Shown: in pieces, positions 47,210 to 54,413 of the stretch
Position numbering within the stretch: position 1 is the stretch's first letter
How the letters are laid out: each line of letters opens with the position of its first letter
Source of the DNA: Roseivivax sediminis
GTDB lineage: Bacteria; Pseudomonadota; Alphaproteobacteria; Rhodobacterales; Rhodobacteraceae
Length of the DNA stretch: 64,000 bases
Assembly (NCBI RefSeq): GCF_900112685.1
Contig: NZ_FOMS01000010.1
Location: 1 to 64,000 of the forward strand
Reading direction: 5' to 3'
The notes under the pieces: model-generated
What the model was told of the DNA's origin: nothing
Databases searched by the model: none
Seen by the model: the letters and a program-made list of their open reading frames with translations, nothing else
Translations under genes and position numbers: made by a program

Positions 47210-49639
47210 ATGCTCCGGATCGCCCGATGCCTCGCGGCCTGTCTAGTCGCACTCGTTGTCGCGGCACTGCTGGCGCTTCCCGGCCCGGCGCTCGCGCAGG
47301 AGGCAGGCGCGACTTCCGAAAGTGGCAGCGAGAGCGGCGAGGACGTGCCTTCCGAAACTCTCGCGCTGCAAAGCCTGCTGACCGTGCTGCAGGACGAGGC
47401 TGCCCGCGAGGAACTGGTACGCCAGCTCGAAACGGCGCTGGAAGAAACCGGCGCTACCGAGGAGGGCGAGGGACAGTCCGACGCAGGCGCGGCCAGCGCC
47501 GCGGAGGCGCCCGCCTCGCTCGGCGCGCAGATCGCGGAGTTCACGCAGTCGGTGGCCGAGACCGCCCTGGCGCAGGTCATGGCCGTCATCGACAGCTTCT
47601 CGATGTCCAACAATGTCCTCAGCGGTCTGGGTGGAAACGAACTGAGCGTGCTCTTCGACGCCTTCGGCAACCTTTTCCTGGTGATCGCGATCACCATCGT
47701 CGTCTTCGTGGCCCTGCGGCTGATCCTGCTGCCGATCTTCGCGCGCATGGGCCGCCGCGCCGAAGAAGCCAGCCTCGTGCGGACGATCCTGATCTATCTT
47801 GGCTCGGCGCTGCTCGATATCCTCATCGTCGCGCTGGCCTGGGCCATCGGCTACGCGGTCACCCTGCTCGTCGTCGGCGAATACGGCCAGATGGGCTTCC
47901 GCCAGGCCCTTTATCTTAATGCCTTCCTGCTGGTCGAACTGGTGAAGGTCGCGATCCGCATGATCGTCTCGCCCGCCGCCTGGGGCCTGCGGCTCATGAA
48001 TCTCGCGGATGCCGGCGCCAAGCGGCTCTACCGCATCCTCAGCGTCGTGGTCAGCGTGCTCGGTTACGGCCAGCTGCTGATCGTGCCGATCGTGAACCGC
48101 AACGTCTCCTACGCCGCCGGAACCGGGGTGTCGGCGCTGCTGGCGCTGCTGGTGCTGCTCTACCTCGTGATCACCGTAATCCGCTTCCGCGATCCGGTGG
48201 CCGACTGGCTGGCCCGCCGGCTCGCCTCCGGCCGCTTCGTGGACGAAACAGATGACGAAGCGCAAAGCCCGGTACCCGACCGGATGAAGCCGACGGGAAT
48301 CCTCGGCTCGCTCATCCGCCTCTGGCACTGGTTCATGCTGGCCTATCTCGCGGTTGTCTTCGTCATCGTGATGACCCGGCCCGCCGAAGTGGTCTTCGCC
48401 ACGCTGACCGCGTCGGGCAAGATCGCCGCGGCGATCCTCCTGGGTTCGGTGATCGTCGGCGCGTTCGGGCGCGCGTCGAAGAACGGCGTGTCGCTGCCCG
48501 ACTGGGCGACCGAGCGGCTGCCGCTGCTCGAATCGCGCGTCAACAGCGTGGTTCCGAAGATCCTGATGGTGCTGCGCCTGCTCGTCGCCTTCGGCGTGCT
48601 GGTCTATACGATCCAGGTGATCGGCCTTCTCGGCATCGCCGAATGGCTGGCGAGCGATCCGGGCCTGCGCCTGTCTGGCGCCGTCGTATCGGTGGCGATC
48701 ATCCTCATCGTCGCCGCCGGCGTCTGGCTGGCGCTGAATGCCTGGGTCGACTACCGGCTGGACGAGAACCACGGCAAGCGCCCGACCTCGCGCGAGCGGA
48801 CGCTTTTCTCGCTGTTCCGGAACGCCGCGTCGATCGCGCTGATCATCCTGACGCTGATGTTCGCGCTCTCCGAACTCGGCATCAATATCGGCCCGCTTCT
48901 CGCCTCTGCAGGGGTTCTCGGTCTCGCCATCGGGTTCGGCGCCCAGAAGATGGTGCAGGACATCATCACCGGCGTGTTCATCCAGCTCGAGAACGCGATG
49001 AACGTCGGCGACGTGGTGACCGTCGGCGGCACCACAGGCACGGTCGAGAAGCTGACGATCCGCTCGGTCTCGCTCCGGGCGCTGGACGGAACCTATCACA
49101 TCATCCCGTTCTCGTCGCTCGACATGGTGTCGAACTACATGCGCGACTTCGCATATACGGTCACCGACATGGGCATCGCCTACCGCGAGGATATCGACGC
49201 CGCGAAAGAGGCGATGCACGACGCTTTCGCCACCCTGCGCGAAGGCGAGAACGGCGATGCGATCATCGGCGACCTGGAATGGTTCGGGGTCAATTCGCTG
49301 GGTGACAGCGCGGTGGTGCTGCGCACGCGCATCATGACCCTTCCGGGCAGCCAGTGGGGCGTCGGACGCGCCTACAACGAGCTTCTCAAGAAGCTCTTCG
49401 ACGAGCGCGGCATCGAGATCCCCTTCCCGCACCAGACCCTGTTCTTCGGCGAGGACAAGTCCGGCGCGACGCAGACCTTGCGCCTGCGCGATGTCGGCCG
49501 CGACGAGGACCGTGCCGATGCCCGCCGCTCGCGCGAGGCCAGCAGCGACACGGAGGGCGACACGTCCCGCGGCACCACCCGCCCGACGCGCGACGCGCCG
49601 CCAGAGGCCGATCTTGGCCCCGAGGCCGGAGAGGAGTGA
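47210..49639 (+). CDS. MscS-family mechanosensitive ion channel
   Basis: An 809-residue inner-membrane channel with an N-terminal signal peptide (to about residue 29), a periplasmic domain of about 110 residues, roughly ten or eleven hydrophobic helices, and the conserved MscS core near residue 562: GPLLASAGVLGLAIGFGAQK, then QLENAMNVGDVVTVGG and IPFSSLDMVSNYMRDFAY. The C-terminal 60 residues are charged and disordered. The size and extra helices resemble YbiO rather than the small MscS. It opens on hypo-osmotic shock to release solutes, fitting with ectoine accumulation in the same organism. Ends in a long hairpin terminator. Confidence 0.92.
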   Translation: MLRIARCLAACLVALVVAALLALPGPALAQEAGATSESGSESGEDVPSETLALQSLLTVLQDEAAREELVRQLETALEETGATEEGEGQSDAGAASAAEAPASLGAQIAEFTQSVAETALAQVMAVIDSFSMSNNVLSGLGGNELSVLFDAFGNLFLVIAITIVVFVALRLILLPIFARMGRRAEEASLVRTILIYLGSALLDILIVALAWAIGYAVTLLVVGEYGQMGFRQALYLNAFLLVELVKVAIRMIVSPAAWGLRLMNLADAGAKRLYRILSVVVSVLGYGQLLIVPIVNRNVSYAAGTGVSALLALLVLLYLVITVIRFRDPVADWLARRLASGRFVDETDDEAQSPVPDRMKPTGILGSLIRLWHWFMLAYLAVVFVIVMTRPAEVVFATLTASGKIAAAILLGSVIVGAFGRASKNGVSLPDWATERLPLLESRVNSVVPKILMVLRLLVAFGVLVYTIQVIGLLGIAEWLASDPGLRLSGAVVSVAIILIVAAGVWLALNAWVDYRLDENHGKRPTSRERTLFSLFRNAASIALIILTLMFALSELGINIGPLLASAGVLGLAIGFGAQKMVQDIITGVFIQLENAMNVGDVVTVGGTTGTVEKLTIRSVSLRALDGTYHIIPFSSLDMVSNYMRDFAYTVTDMGIAYREDIDAAKEAMHDAFATLREGENGDAIIGDLEWFGVNSLGDSAVVLRTRIMTLPGSQWGVGRAYNELLKKLFDERGIEIPFPHQTLFFGEDKSGATQTLRLRDVGRDEDRADARRSREASSDTEGDTSRGTTRPTRDAPPEADLGPEAGEE

Positions 49640-49642
49640 GCC

Positions 49643-49683
49643 GCCCGTCCCGCGCCGGCTCCGGGCGCCGGCGCGGGACGGGC
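49643..49683 (+). terminator. Long perfect hairpin after the MscS gene
   Basis: Seventeen-base perfect arms (49643-49659 and 49667-49683) flank a 7-base loop, starting 4 bases after the stop codon. Almost entirely G and C, with no T-run. A strong 3'-end structure for termination or message stability. Confidence 0.65.
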
Positions 49684-49752
49684 CAGATACCTTGACGCCA
49701 AACCGCCTCAGCACGCACTCTGTGCGATGCACGAGAAGAGCGCCGCCCGCAG

Positions 49753-50502
49753 ATGACCACCACCCGCTTTGCCCGGCTGCTGATCGACGCCGCCGACACG
49801 CTGGCCGATGCGTCAGACGCCGACGATGCGTGGATGCGTGTGGAGGCGGTGGCGGCCCGCATCGGGGCGAGCGCGGTGAACGCCGGCGCCTTCCTGCGCG
49901 GCGCCCCGGGTATCGCCTGGATGCGCAGTACCATGGCGCCCGACTGGCTCGACGAATATGCCGGCGCTGAATATCACGACAGCGATCCGGTGCTGCAGGC
50001 CGCCATCGCCGGCACCCCGCCGCCGCTCTACGACGTGGCCGCGCGCGCGAGGGACACCGACGGCACGCCCGGCGCGGCGCTCCATGCGGGCATGCTGCGC
50101 CACGGCTATCGTTACATGCTGACCCACAGCTGGATCGAAGGTACGACGGGCAAGACCCTCGCCCTCGCCACGGAGGGCGATCCGACCGATCTCTTCGGCC
50201 ATGGCACGGCCCGGGCACTGTCCGCCGTCTCTGCGATGCTGAGCCTGTCGCTCGGGCCGCCCGGCAGCGGCGCAGACGCCGCCCGCTTCTTCGGCGCGAA
50301 CTGGCAGCGCCTGTCCGTGCGCGAGACCGACATACTCAGCCTGCTCGCCCATGGGCTGAACGAGGGCGACATCGCCGACCGGCTGCGGCTGACCGAGCGC
50401 GAGGTCTGGCGCGAGATCCGCGATGCAGCGCGCAAGATGGACGCGCACAGCCGCGACCAGACTCTCGCGTTGGCGATGAGCCGGGGTCTGCTGCGACTCT
50501 GA
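49753..50502 (+). CDS. LuxR-family regulator with autoinducer-binding domain (LuxR solo)
   Basis: A 249-residue regulator. The N-terminal half carries the acyl-homoserine-lactone pocket residues in the right spacing: Trp65, Tyr69, Asp78 and Pro79 (WLDEYAGAEYHDSDPV), matching W57, Y61, D70 and P71 of TraR. The C-terminal LuxR helix-turn-helix is LSVRETDILSLLAHGLNEGD and IADRLRLTEREVWREIRDAA. No luxI lies in the window, so it is a solo or acts with a distant synthase. Target genes are unknown. Confidence 0.88.
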   Translation: MTTTRFARLLIDAADTLADASDADDAWMRVEAVAARIGASAVNAGAFLRGAPGIAWMRSTMAPDWLDEYAGAEYHDSDPVLQAAIAGTPPPLYDVAARARDTDGTPGAALHAGMLRHGYRYMLTHSWIEGTTGKTLALATEGDPTDLFGHGTARALSAVSAMLSLSLGPPGSGADAARFFGANWQRLSVRETDILSLLAHGLNEGDIADRLRLTEREVWREIRDAARKMDAHSRDQTLALAMSRGLLRL

Positions 50503-50730
50503 TCCGGACCGGGGGCCCGAAAGGCAGATAAGAATGACCGGCCTTGTGTCGCCCCTGCCGCGAAACGCGCGTTTGCGGTGGCGCGGGTCCCGCGAAACGC
50601 CGTCGGGAAAGAGGCACCCGGGACAAAACGATAGCCCTGCGCCGCGCCGCCGGGCCCGCGCGATGCGACCTTGAAGCTGCGCGCTGCGGCCGCAAGTAAG
50701 ACGCAAACCGCACAGATCGGAGGTTCCCCA

Positions 50731-51666
50731 ATGAAGCCCCTCGCTTCCGCATCCATCCTCGCGCTGGCCTGCGCCAGCGCCGCCTCGGCCCAGACCCTGC
50801 CCGGCCCGCTCGCCACCCCCGAAGAGCTGTCGGAGCTTCTGTCCTCGGGGGCCGGGGTCGACGTGATCGACATCCGGGCCGAGGACGCCTTCGCCGCCGG
50901 TCATGTGGACGGTGCCGTGAACGCACCCTACGGCCTCTTCCGCGGCCCGTCCGACAATCCCGGACAGCTCCCCACCGAAGAAGCGCTGACCGACACGCTG
51001 CGCGAGCTCGGGCTGGAGGCCGACACGCCGGTCGTCGTCACCTACCAGGGTGAGAGCGTCTCCGATTTCGGCGCCGCCGCGCGCGTCTACTGGACGCTGA
51101 AATCCGCCGGGATCGAGGATCTGACCATCCTCAACGGCGGCGTGAACGCCTGGACCGAAGCCGGGCTGGACCTGTCCGAAGACGCCGCCGACCCCGAGCC
51201 GTCGCAGATCGACGTGACATGGGACGACACCTGGACCGCGTCGACCGAGGACGTTCAGGCCGCCATCGACGGCGAAAACGACACGCTCCTGCTCGATGCC
51301 CGGCCGGAGAGCTTCTGGAACGGCACCGAGTCGCACCCGGCCGCCGCCAAACCCGGCACCCTGCCGCAGTCGGACTACTTCGAGCACGCCGGCTGGTTCT
51401 CCAACGGCCCGGCGATCGTCGACGCGGACGCCGCGCGCCAGCTTGCCGAAGAGCAGGGCTTCACCGGCGCCGAGAACCTGATCTCGTTCTGCAATACCGG
51501 CCACTGGGCGGCGACGAACTGGTTCGCGCTGTCCGAACTCGCCGGGATCGACAACGTGAAGCTCTACCCCGAATCCATGGTCGGCTGGTCCAACGCGGGC
51601 TACGACATGGCCAACGTGCCGGGGCCGCTGCGCACGCTCTGGCACCAGATCCGGGGTGTCTTCTAA
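50731..51666 (+). CDS. Periplasmic sulfurtransferase with two rhodanese domains
   Basis: A 311-residue exported protein: signal peptide MKPLASASILALACASAASA, then two rhodanese domains (about 28-150 and 170-305). The C-terminal domain has the active Cys254 in ISFCNTGHWA. In the N-terminal domain the equivalent loop reads YQGES (105-109) and lacks the cysteine, so only the second domain is catalytic, as usual. It hands sulfane sulfur between donors such as thiosulfate and acceptors in the periplasm. Strong GGAGG upstream of ATG 50731. It ends 3 bases before the TsuA-like gene. Confidence 0.9.
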   Translation: MKPLASASILALACASAASAQTLPGPLATPEELSELLSSGAGVDVIDIRAEDAFAAGHVDGAVNAPYGLFRGPSDNPGQLPTEEALTDTLRELGLEADTPVVVTYQGESVSDFGAAARVYWTLKSAGIEDLTILNGGVNAWTEAGLDLSEDAADPEPSQIDVTWDDTWTASTEDVQAAIDGENDTLLLDARPESFWNGTESHPAAAKPGTLPQSDYFEHAGWFSNGPAIVDADAARQLAEEQGFTGAENLISFCNTGHWAATNWFALSELAGIDNVKLYPESMVGWSNAGYDMANVPGPLRTLWHQIRGVF

Positions 51667-51669
51667 GCC

Positions 51670-52797
51670 ATGGCCACCGTCTCACCTGCTGCCGAGCGCC
51701 CCGAACCCGGGGCGCTCCCGCGGGCCGCGCTGCTTGTCGGCGCGGCCATCCTCGTTCTGGCCGTCGCTTCGTTCGTGGGCGCGCGCTACGGGCTCCTTCT
51801 GGCCATCGGCCTCGGCTTCGGGATCGTGCTCGAAGGCTTCCGCTTCGGCTTTGCGGGCCCCTGGCGCCGCCTGATCCGGGAGCGTGACCCCGCCGCCACC
51901 GTGGCGCAACTGGTCTCCATCGGCCTCGTCGCGCTCGCCGCCTTCCCGCTGCTGGCCACCCACGGGCAGGAACTGATCGGCGCCCACGCGCCCGTCGGCT
52001 TTGCAATGATCGGCGGCGCCTTCGTCTTCGGCGCCTGCATGCAGATCGTCATGGGCTGCGGCTCGGGCACGCTGGTCAATGCCGGCAGCGGCAATGCCGT
52101 GAGCCTTCTGGCCCTGCCGTTCTTCGCAATCGGCAGCTTCTTCGGCGCCGATCACCTGCTCTGGTGGACCTCGCTCGGCACCGCTCCGACGGTCGCGCTC
52201 TCGGGGACCACCGGCCTGATCGTCACGCTCGCCGGTCTCGCCGCGGTCTCGGCTTTCCTGTGGTGGCGCGCGGCGCCCGAGCAGCGGGTGATCCCCCGCC
52301 GGCTCTGGCTCGCGGCGATCTGCCTTGCCGCGCTGGCCATCGCCAACCTCGTGGTTGCCGGCCAGCCCTGGGGCGTGGTCTACGGCCTCGGGCTCTGGGC
52401 GGCGAAGGGGGCGACGGCGCTCGGCGCGGATCTCTCCGCCTCCTCCTTCTGGGGCACGGAGGCGAACATGGAGCGGGTTGGCGCGTCGCTTCTGACCGAC
52501 GTGACCTCGCTGACCAATCTCGGCATCGTCGCGGGCGCCGCCCTCGTCGCGGCGTGGCGCGCGGGGCTGGGCGCCGGCATCCCGCAGCTTCCGGCGCGCG
52601 CCTGGGTCGCGACGGTCATCGCGGGGTTCCTCTTGGGCTATTCCTCGCGCCTCGCCTTCGGCTGCAACGTGGGCGCCTTCTTCTCGGGCATCTCTACCGG
52701 CAGCCTGCACGGCTGGGTCTGGTTCGCCGCGGCCTTCGGCGGCGCCTTCTACGGCATCAAGCTGCGCCCGATCCTGGGACTGGAGCCGCGCACATGA
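51670..52797 (+). CDS. YeeE/YedE (TsuA-type) thiosulfate transporter
   Basis: A 375-residue membrane protein with about ten hydrophobic helices. The two conserved cysteine motifs of the TsuA family are present: MGCGSGTLVNAG with Cys130 and AFGCNVGAFFSGI with Cys332; a further Cys123 lies in ACMQIVMGC. In Spirochaeta TsuA such cysteines relay thiosulfate across the membrane. Cotranscription with the periplasmic rhodanese suggests uptake or handling of thiosulfate or sulfane sulfur. It overlaps the next small gene by 4 bases (ATGA). Confidence 0.9.
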   Translation: MATVSPAAERPEPGALPRAALLVGAAILVLAVASFVGARYGLLLAIGLGFGIVLEGFRFGFAGPWRRLIRERDPAATVAQLVSIGLVALAAFPLLATHGQELIGAHAPVGFAMIGGAFVFGACMQIVMGCGSGTLVNAGSGNAVSLLALPFFAIGSFFGADHLLWWTSLGTAPTVALSGTTGLIVTLAGLAAVSAFLWWRAAPEQRVIPRRLWLAAICLAALAIANLVVAGQPWGVVYGLGLWAAKGATALGADLSASSFWGTEANMERVGASLLTDVTSLTNLGIVAGAALVAAWRAGLGAGIPQLPARAWVATVIAGFLLGYSSRLAFGCNVGAFFSGISTGSLHGWVWFAAAFGGAFYGIKLRPILGLEPRT

Positions 52798-52964
52798 AAA
52801 CCCGCCTGATCGTTGTCAGCATCGCCCTGGTCGGCCTGGCCACCATGACGCTCGCCGACCTCGCGGCGAGCGGCGCACCCGACATCTACGGCCAGCCACC
52901 CATCATCGCGCTCGGGTCGGGCCAGGCGTCCGGCGGCGCGCATTGCGCGGCGCTGCCACAATGA
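52794..52964 (+). CDS. Small exported peptide of the thiosulfate operon
   Basis: A 56-residue product: MKTRLIVVSIALVGLATMTL is a signal or membrane segment, and the tail includes SGQASGGAHCAALPQ with a single Cys. The ATG overlaps the TsuA-like stop (ATGA), strong evidence that it is translated as the third gene of the operon. I know no family for it. The lone cysteine would be periplasmic and could take part in sulfur transfer; that is speculation. Confidence 0.65.
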   Translation: MKTRLIVVSIALVGLATMTLADLAASGAPDIYGQPPIIALGSGQASGGAHCAALPQ

Positions 52965-52965
52965 C

Positions 52966-53316
52966 CTAGTGGCGCACCGCGTCTGAAAAGACGTTGATCA
53001 CGATCACCCCGGCGATGATGAGGGCAAGACCCAGCACCGCCGGGGTATCGAGCCGCTCCCCGGCCCAGAGCCACGACACCATCGTGATCAGCACGATGCC
53101 GAGTCCCGACCAGATCGCGTAGATCACGCCGGTCGGCAGCACCTTGATCGGAAAGCTCAGGAAGTAGAACGCGAAGGCGTAGCCCACCACGGTCAGGACC
53201 GATGGCCAGAGCCGGCGGAAACTGTCGCTCTGCGCCAGCGCGGTGGTGGCGATCACCTCCGCGCAGATCGCGGCGGCAAGCAGGGCATAGATCGACAGGG
53301 ACGGCATGGGCGGCAC
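52966..53316 (-). CDS. SMR-family multidrug efflux protein
   Basis: A 116-residue four-helix membrane protein of the small multidrug resistance family (EmrE/QacE/SugE type). The essential membrane-embedded glutamate is Glu20 in LLAAAICAEVIATTAL, and PTGVIYAIWSGLGIVLI with the Gly-Trp-Glu region (WLWAGERLD) follows. It works as a dimer exchanging protons for cationic compounds. It converges with the small-peptide gene, stop codons almost touching. The start could be ATG 53316 or 53307. Confidence 0.92.
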   Translation of the reverse strand: MPPMPSLSIYALLAAAICAEVIATTALAQSDSFRRLWPSVLTVVGYAFAFYFLSFPIKVLPTGVIYAIWSGLGIVLITMVSWLWAGERLDTPAVLGLALIIAGVIVINVFSDAVRH

Positions 53317-53399
53317 TCCGGCGGAAGGGTCCGCCCTGCCCTAGCCCGGCCGGGCCGCGCCGTCCATCCGCCGCCCGGCCGCCACGCGGGAACGGGTAC

Positions 53400-54152
53400 T
53401 CAGAGCGTTTCGTCGAGGTACTCCAGCAGCCCGTCCCAAGACTTGCGGTCGGCCTCCAGCACGTAATCGTCCGATCCCCAGACGGTGAAGGAATGCCGCG
53501 CGCCGCCGAAGATCCGCGCGTCATGCGCGATCCCGGCCTCCTGCATCGCGCCCAGCGTCATCGCCATGGCGTCCATGCCGGACACCGGATCGGCAGAGCC
53601 ATGAAACAGCATGACCGGCGCGCTCACGTCGGAGTAATCCTGCCCCTCCGGCAGGTCGAGCCCGGCATGGAACGTCGCGAAAGCATCGAGGTCCGCGCCC
53701 GCGCGCGCCGCCTCCAGCACCGCGGCACCGCCAAAGCAATAGCCCATCATCGCGATATTGTCCGTGGCGCCCTCCAGCGACCGCGCCGCCTCGATGGAGC
53801 CCATCAGCCGCGCGCGGAATTCCTCGCGATCCTCGTAGAGCGCGCCGGAGAGGCGCCGGTTGTCCTCCACCGATTGCGGCTCTTCATCGGCGCCGTAGAC
53901 GTCGACGGCAAAGGCCAGGTAGCCCTGCGCGGCGAGCATGTCGGCGCGGCGCATCTCGTACTCGGTCAGCCCGTCCCAGTCGTGCACGATCAGCACCGTG
54001 CCCAGCGGCTCTTCAAGCGTCGTCTGTCGCGCGACGTACCCCTCGTATTCGCGCTCGCCGACGGTATACGTTTGTGCCTCGCCCATGATCTGGGCGCTCG
54101 CGGCCACCGGCACCACCAGCGCCGCCGCGGCAAGGGTAAGCGTGCGGGTCAT
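53400..54152 (-). CDS. Dienelactone hydrolase-family protein, exported
   Basis: A 250-residue alpha/beta hydrolase with a signal peptide (MTRTLTLAAAALVVPVAASA). The nucleophile is Cys139 in MMGYCFGGAAV, the acid is Asp in FHGSADPVSG and the histidine is in GGARHSFTVWG; VHDWDG near 57-62 replaces the usual HEWWG-type loop. A thiol nucleophile is the hallmark of dienelactone hydrolases. Being exported, it probably acts on another ester in the periplasm. Start ATG 54152 follows AGGAGAG. Confidence 0.87.
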   Translation of the reverse strand: MTRTLTLAAAALVVPVAASAQIMGEAQTYTVGEREYEGYVARQTTLEEPLGTVLIVHDWDGLTEYEMRRADMLAAQGYLAFAVDVYGADEEPQSVEDNRRLSGALYEDREEFRARLMGSIEAARSLEGATDNIAMMGYCFGGAAVLEAARAGADLDAFATFHAGLDLPEGQDYSDVSAPVMLFHGSADPVSGMDAMAMTLGAMQEAGIAHDARIFGGARHSFTVWGSDDYVLEADRKSWDGLLEYLDETL

Positions 54153-54292
54153 TCCAGCTCTCCTCTCCTGAACGTAACGATCACGCCAGCAGGTAGAGCC
54201 GCGGCCGCGGACCGCGTTCACGAATTGGTCAGTCCTCGCGCACCGCCCCGGCCGCACAGCGACCCGCCTTCGCCCTCCCGCGCCCCTTCCCC

Positions 54293-54343
54293 TCTTCATC
54301 TGCCCGAAAATATCCCGGGGAGCGCGAGGGGCTGGCCCCTCGC
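54293..54343 (-). repeat. Dispersed hairpin/ATATTTGAAG-type element, copy 3
   Basis: On the minus strand: stem GCGAGGGG/CCCCTCGC (54324-54331 and 54336-54343, 4-base loop), then TCCCCGGGATATTTTCGGGC, then AGATGAAGAGG. It lies between the dienelactone hydrolase gene and the dimethylglycine dehydrogenase-like gene. Confidence 0.6.
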
Positions 54344-54385
54344 TCCCGTCCGCCCCACCAGAGCCGAACGGTCGAACAGGAAATA

Positions 54386-54406
54386 GGGTGGGCAATCAGC
54401 CCACCC
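54386..54406 (-). terminator. Hairpin after the dimethylglycine dehydrogenase-like gene
   Basis: Arms GGGTGGGC (54386-54393) and GCCCACCC (54399-54406) with a 5-base loop, 7 bases after the stop. On the minus strand TATTTCC follows. Same stem as after etfA. Confidence 0.55.
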
Positions 54407-54413
54407 CGCGCCA

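Noticed and set aside
47243-50218. 991-codon minus-strand open frame opposite the MscS gene
   Set aside because: His/Asp/Arg-rich shadow with no transmembrane or domain features, crossing two real genes and a terminator.
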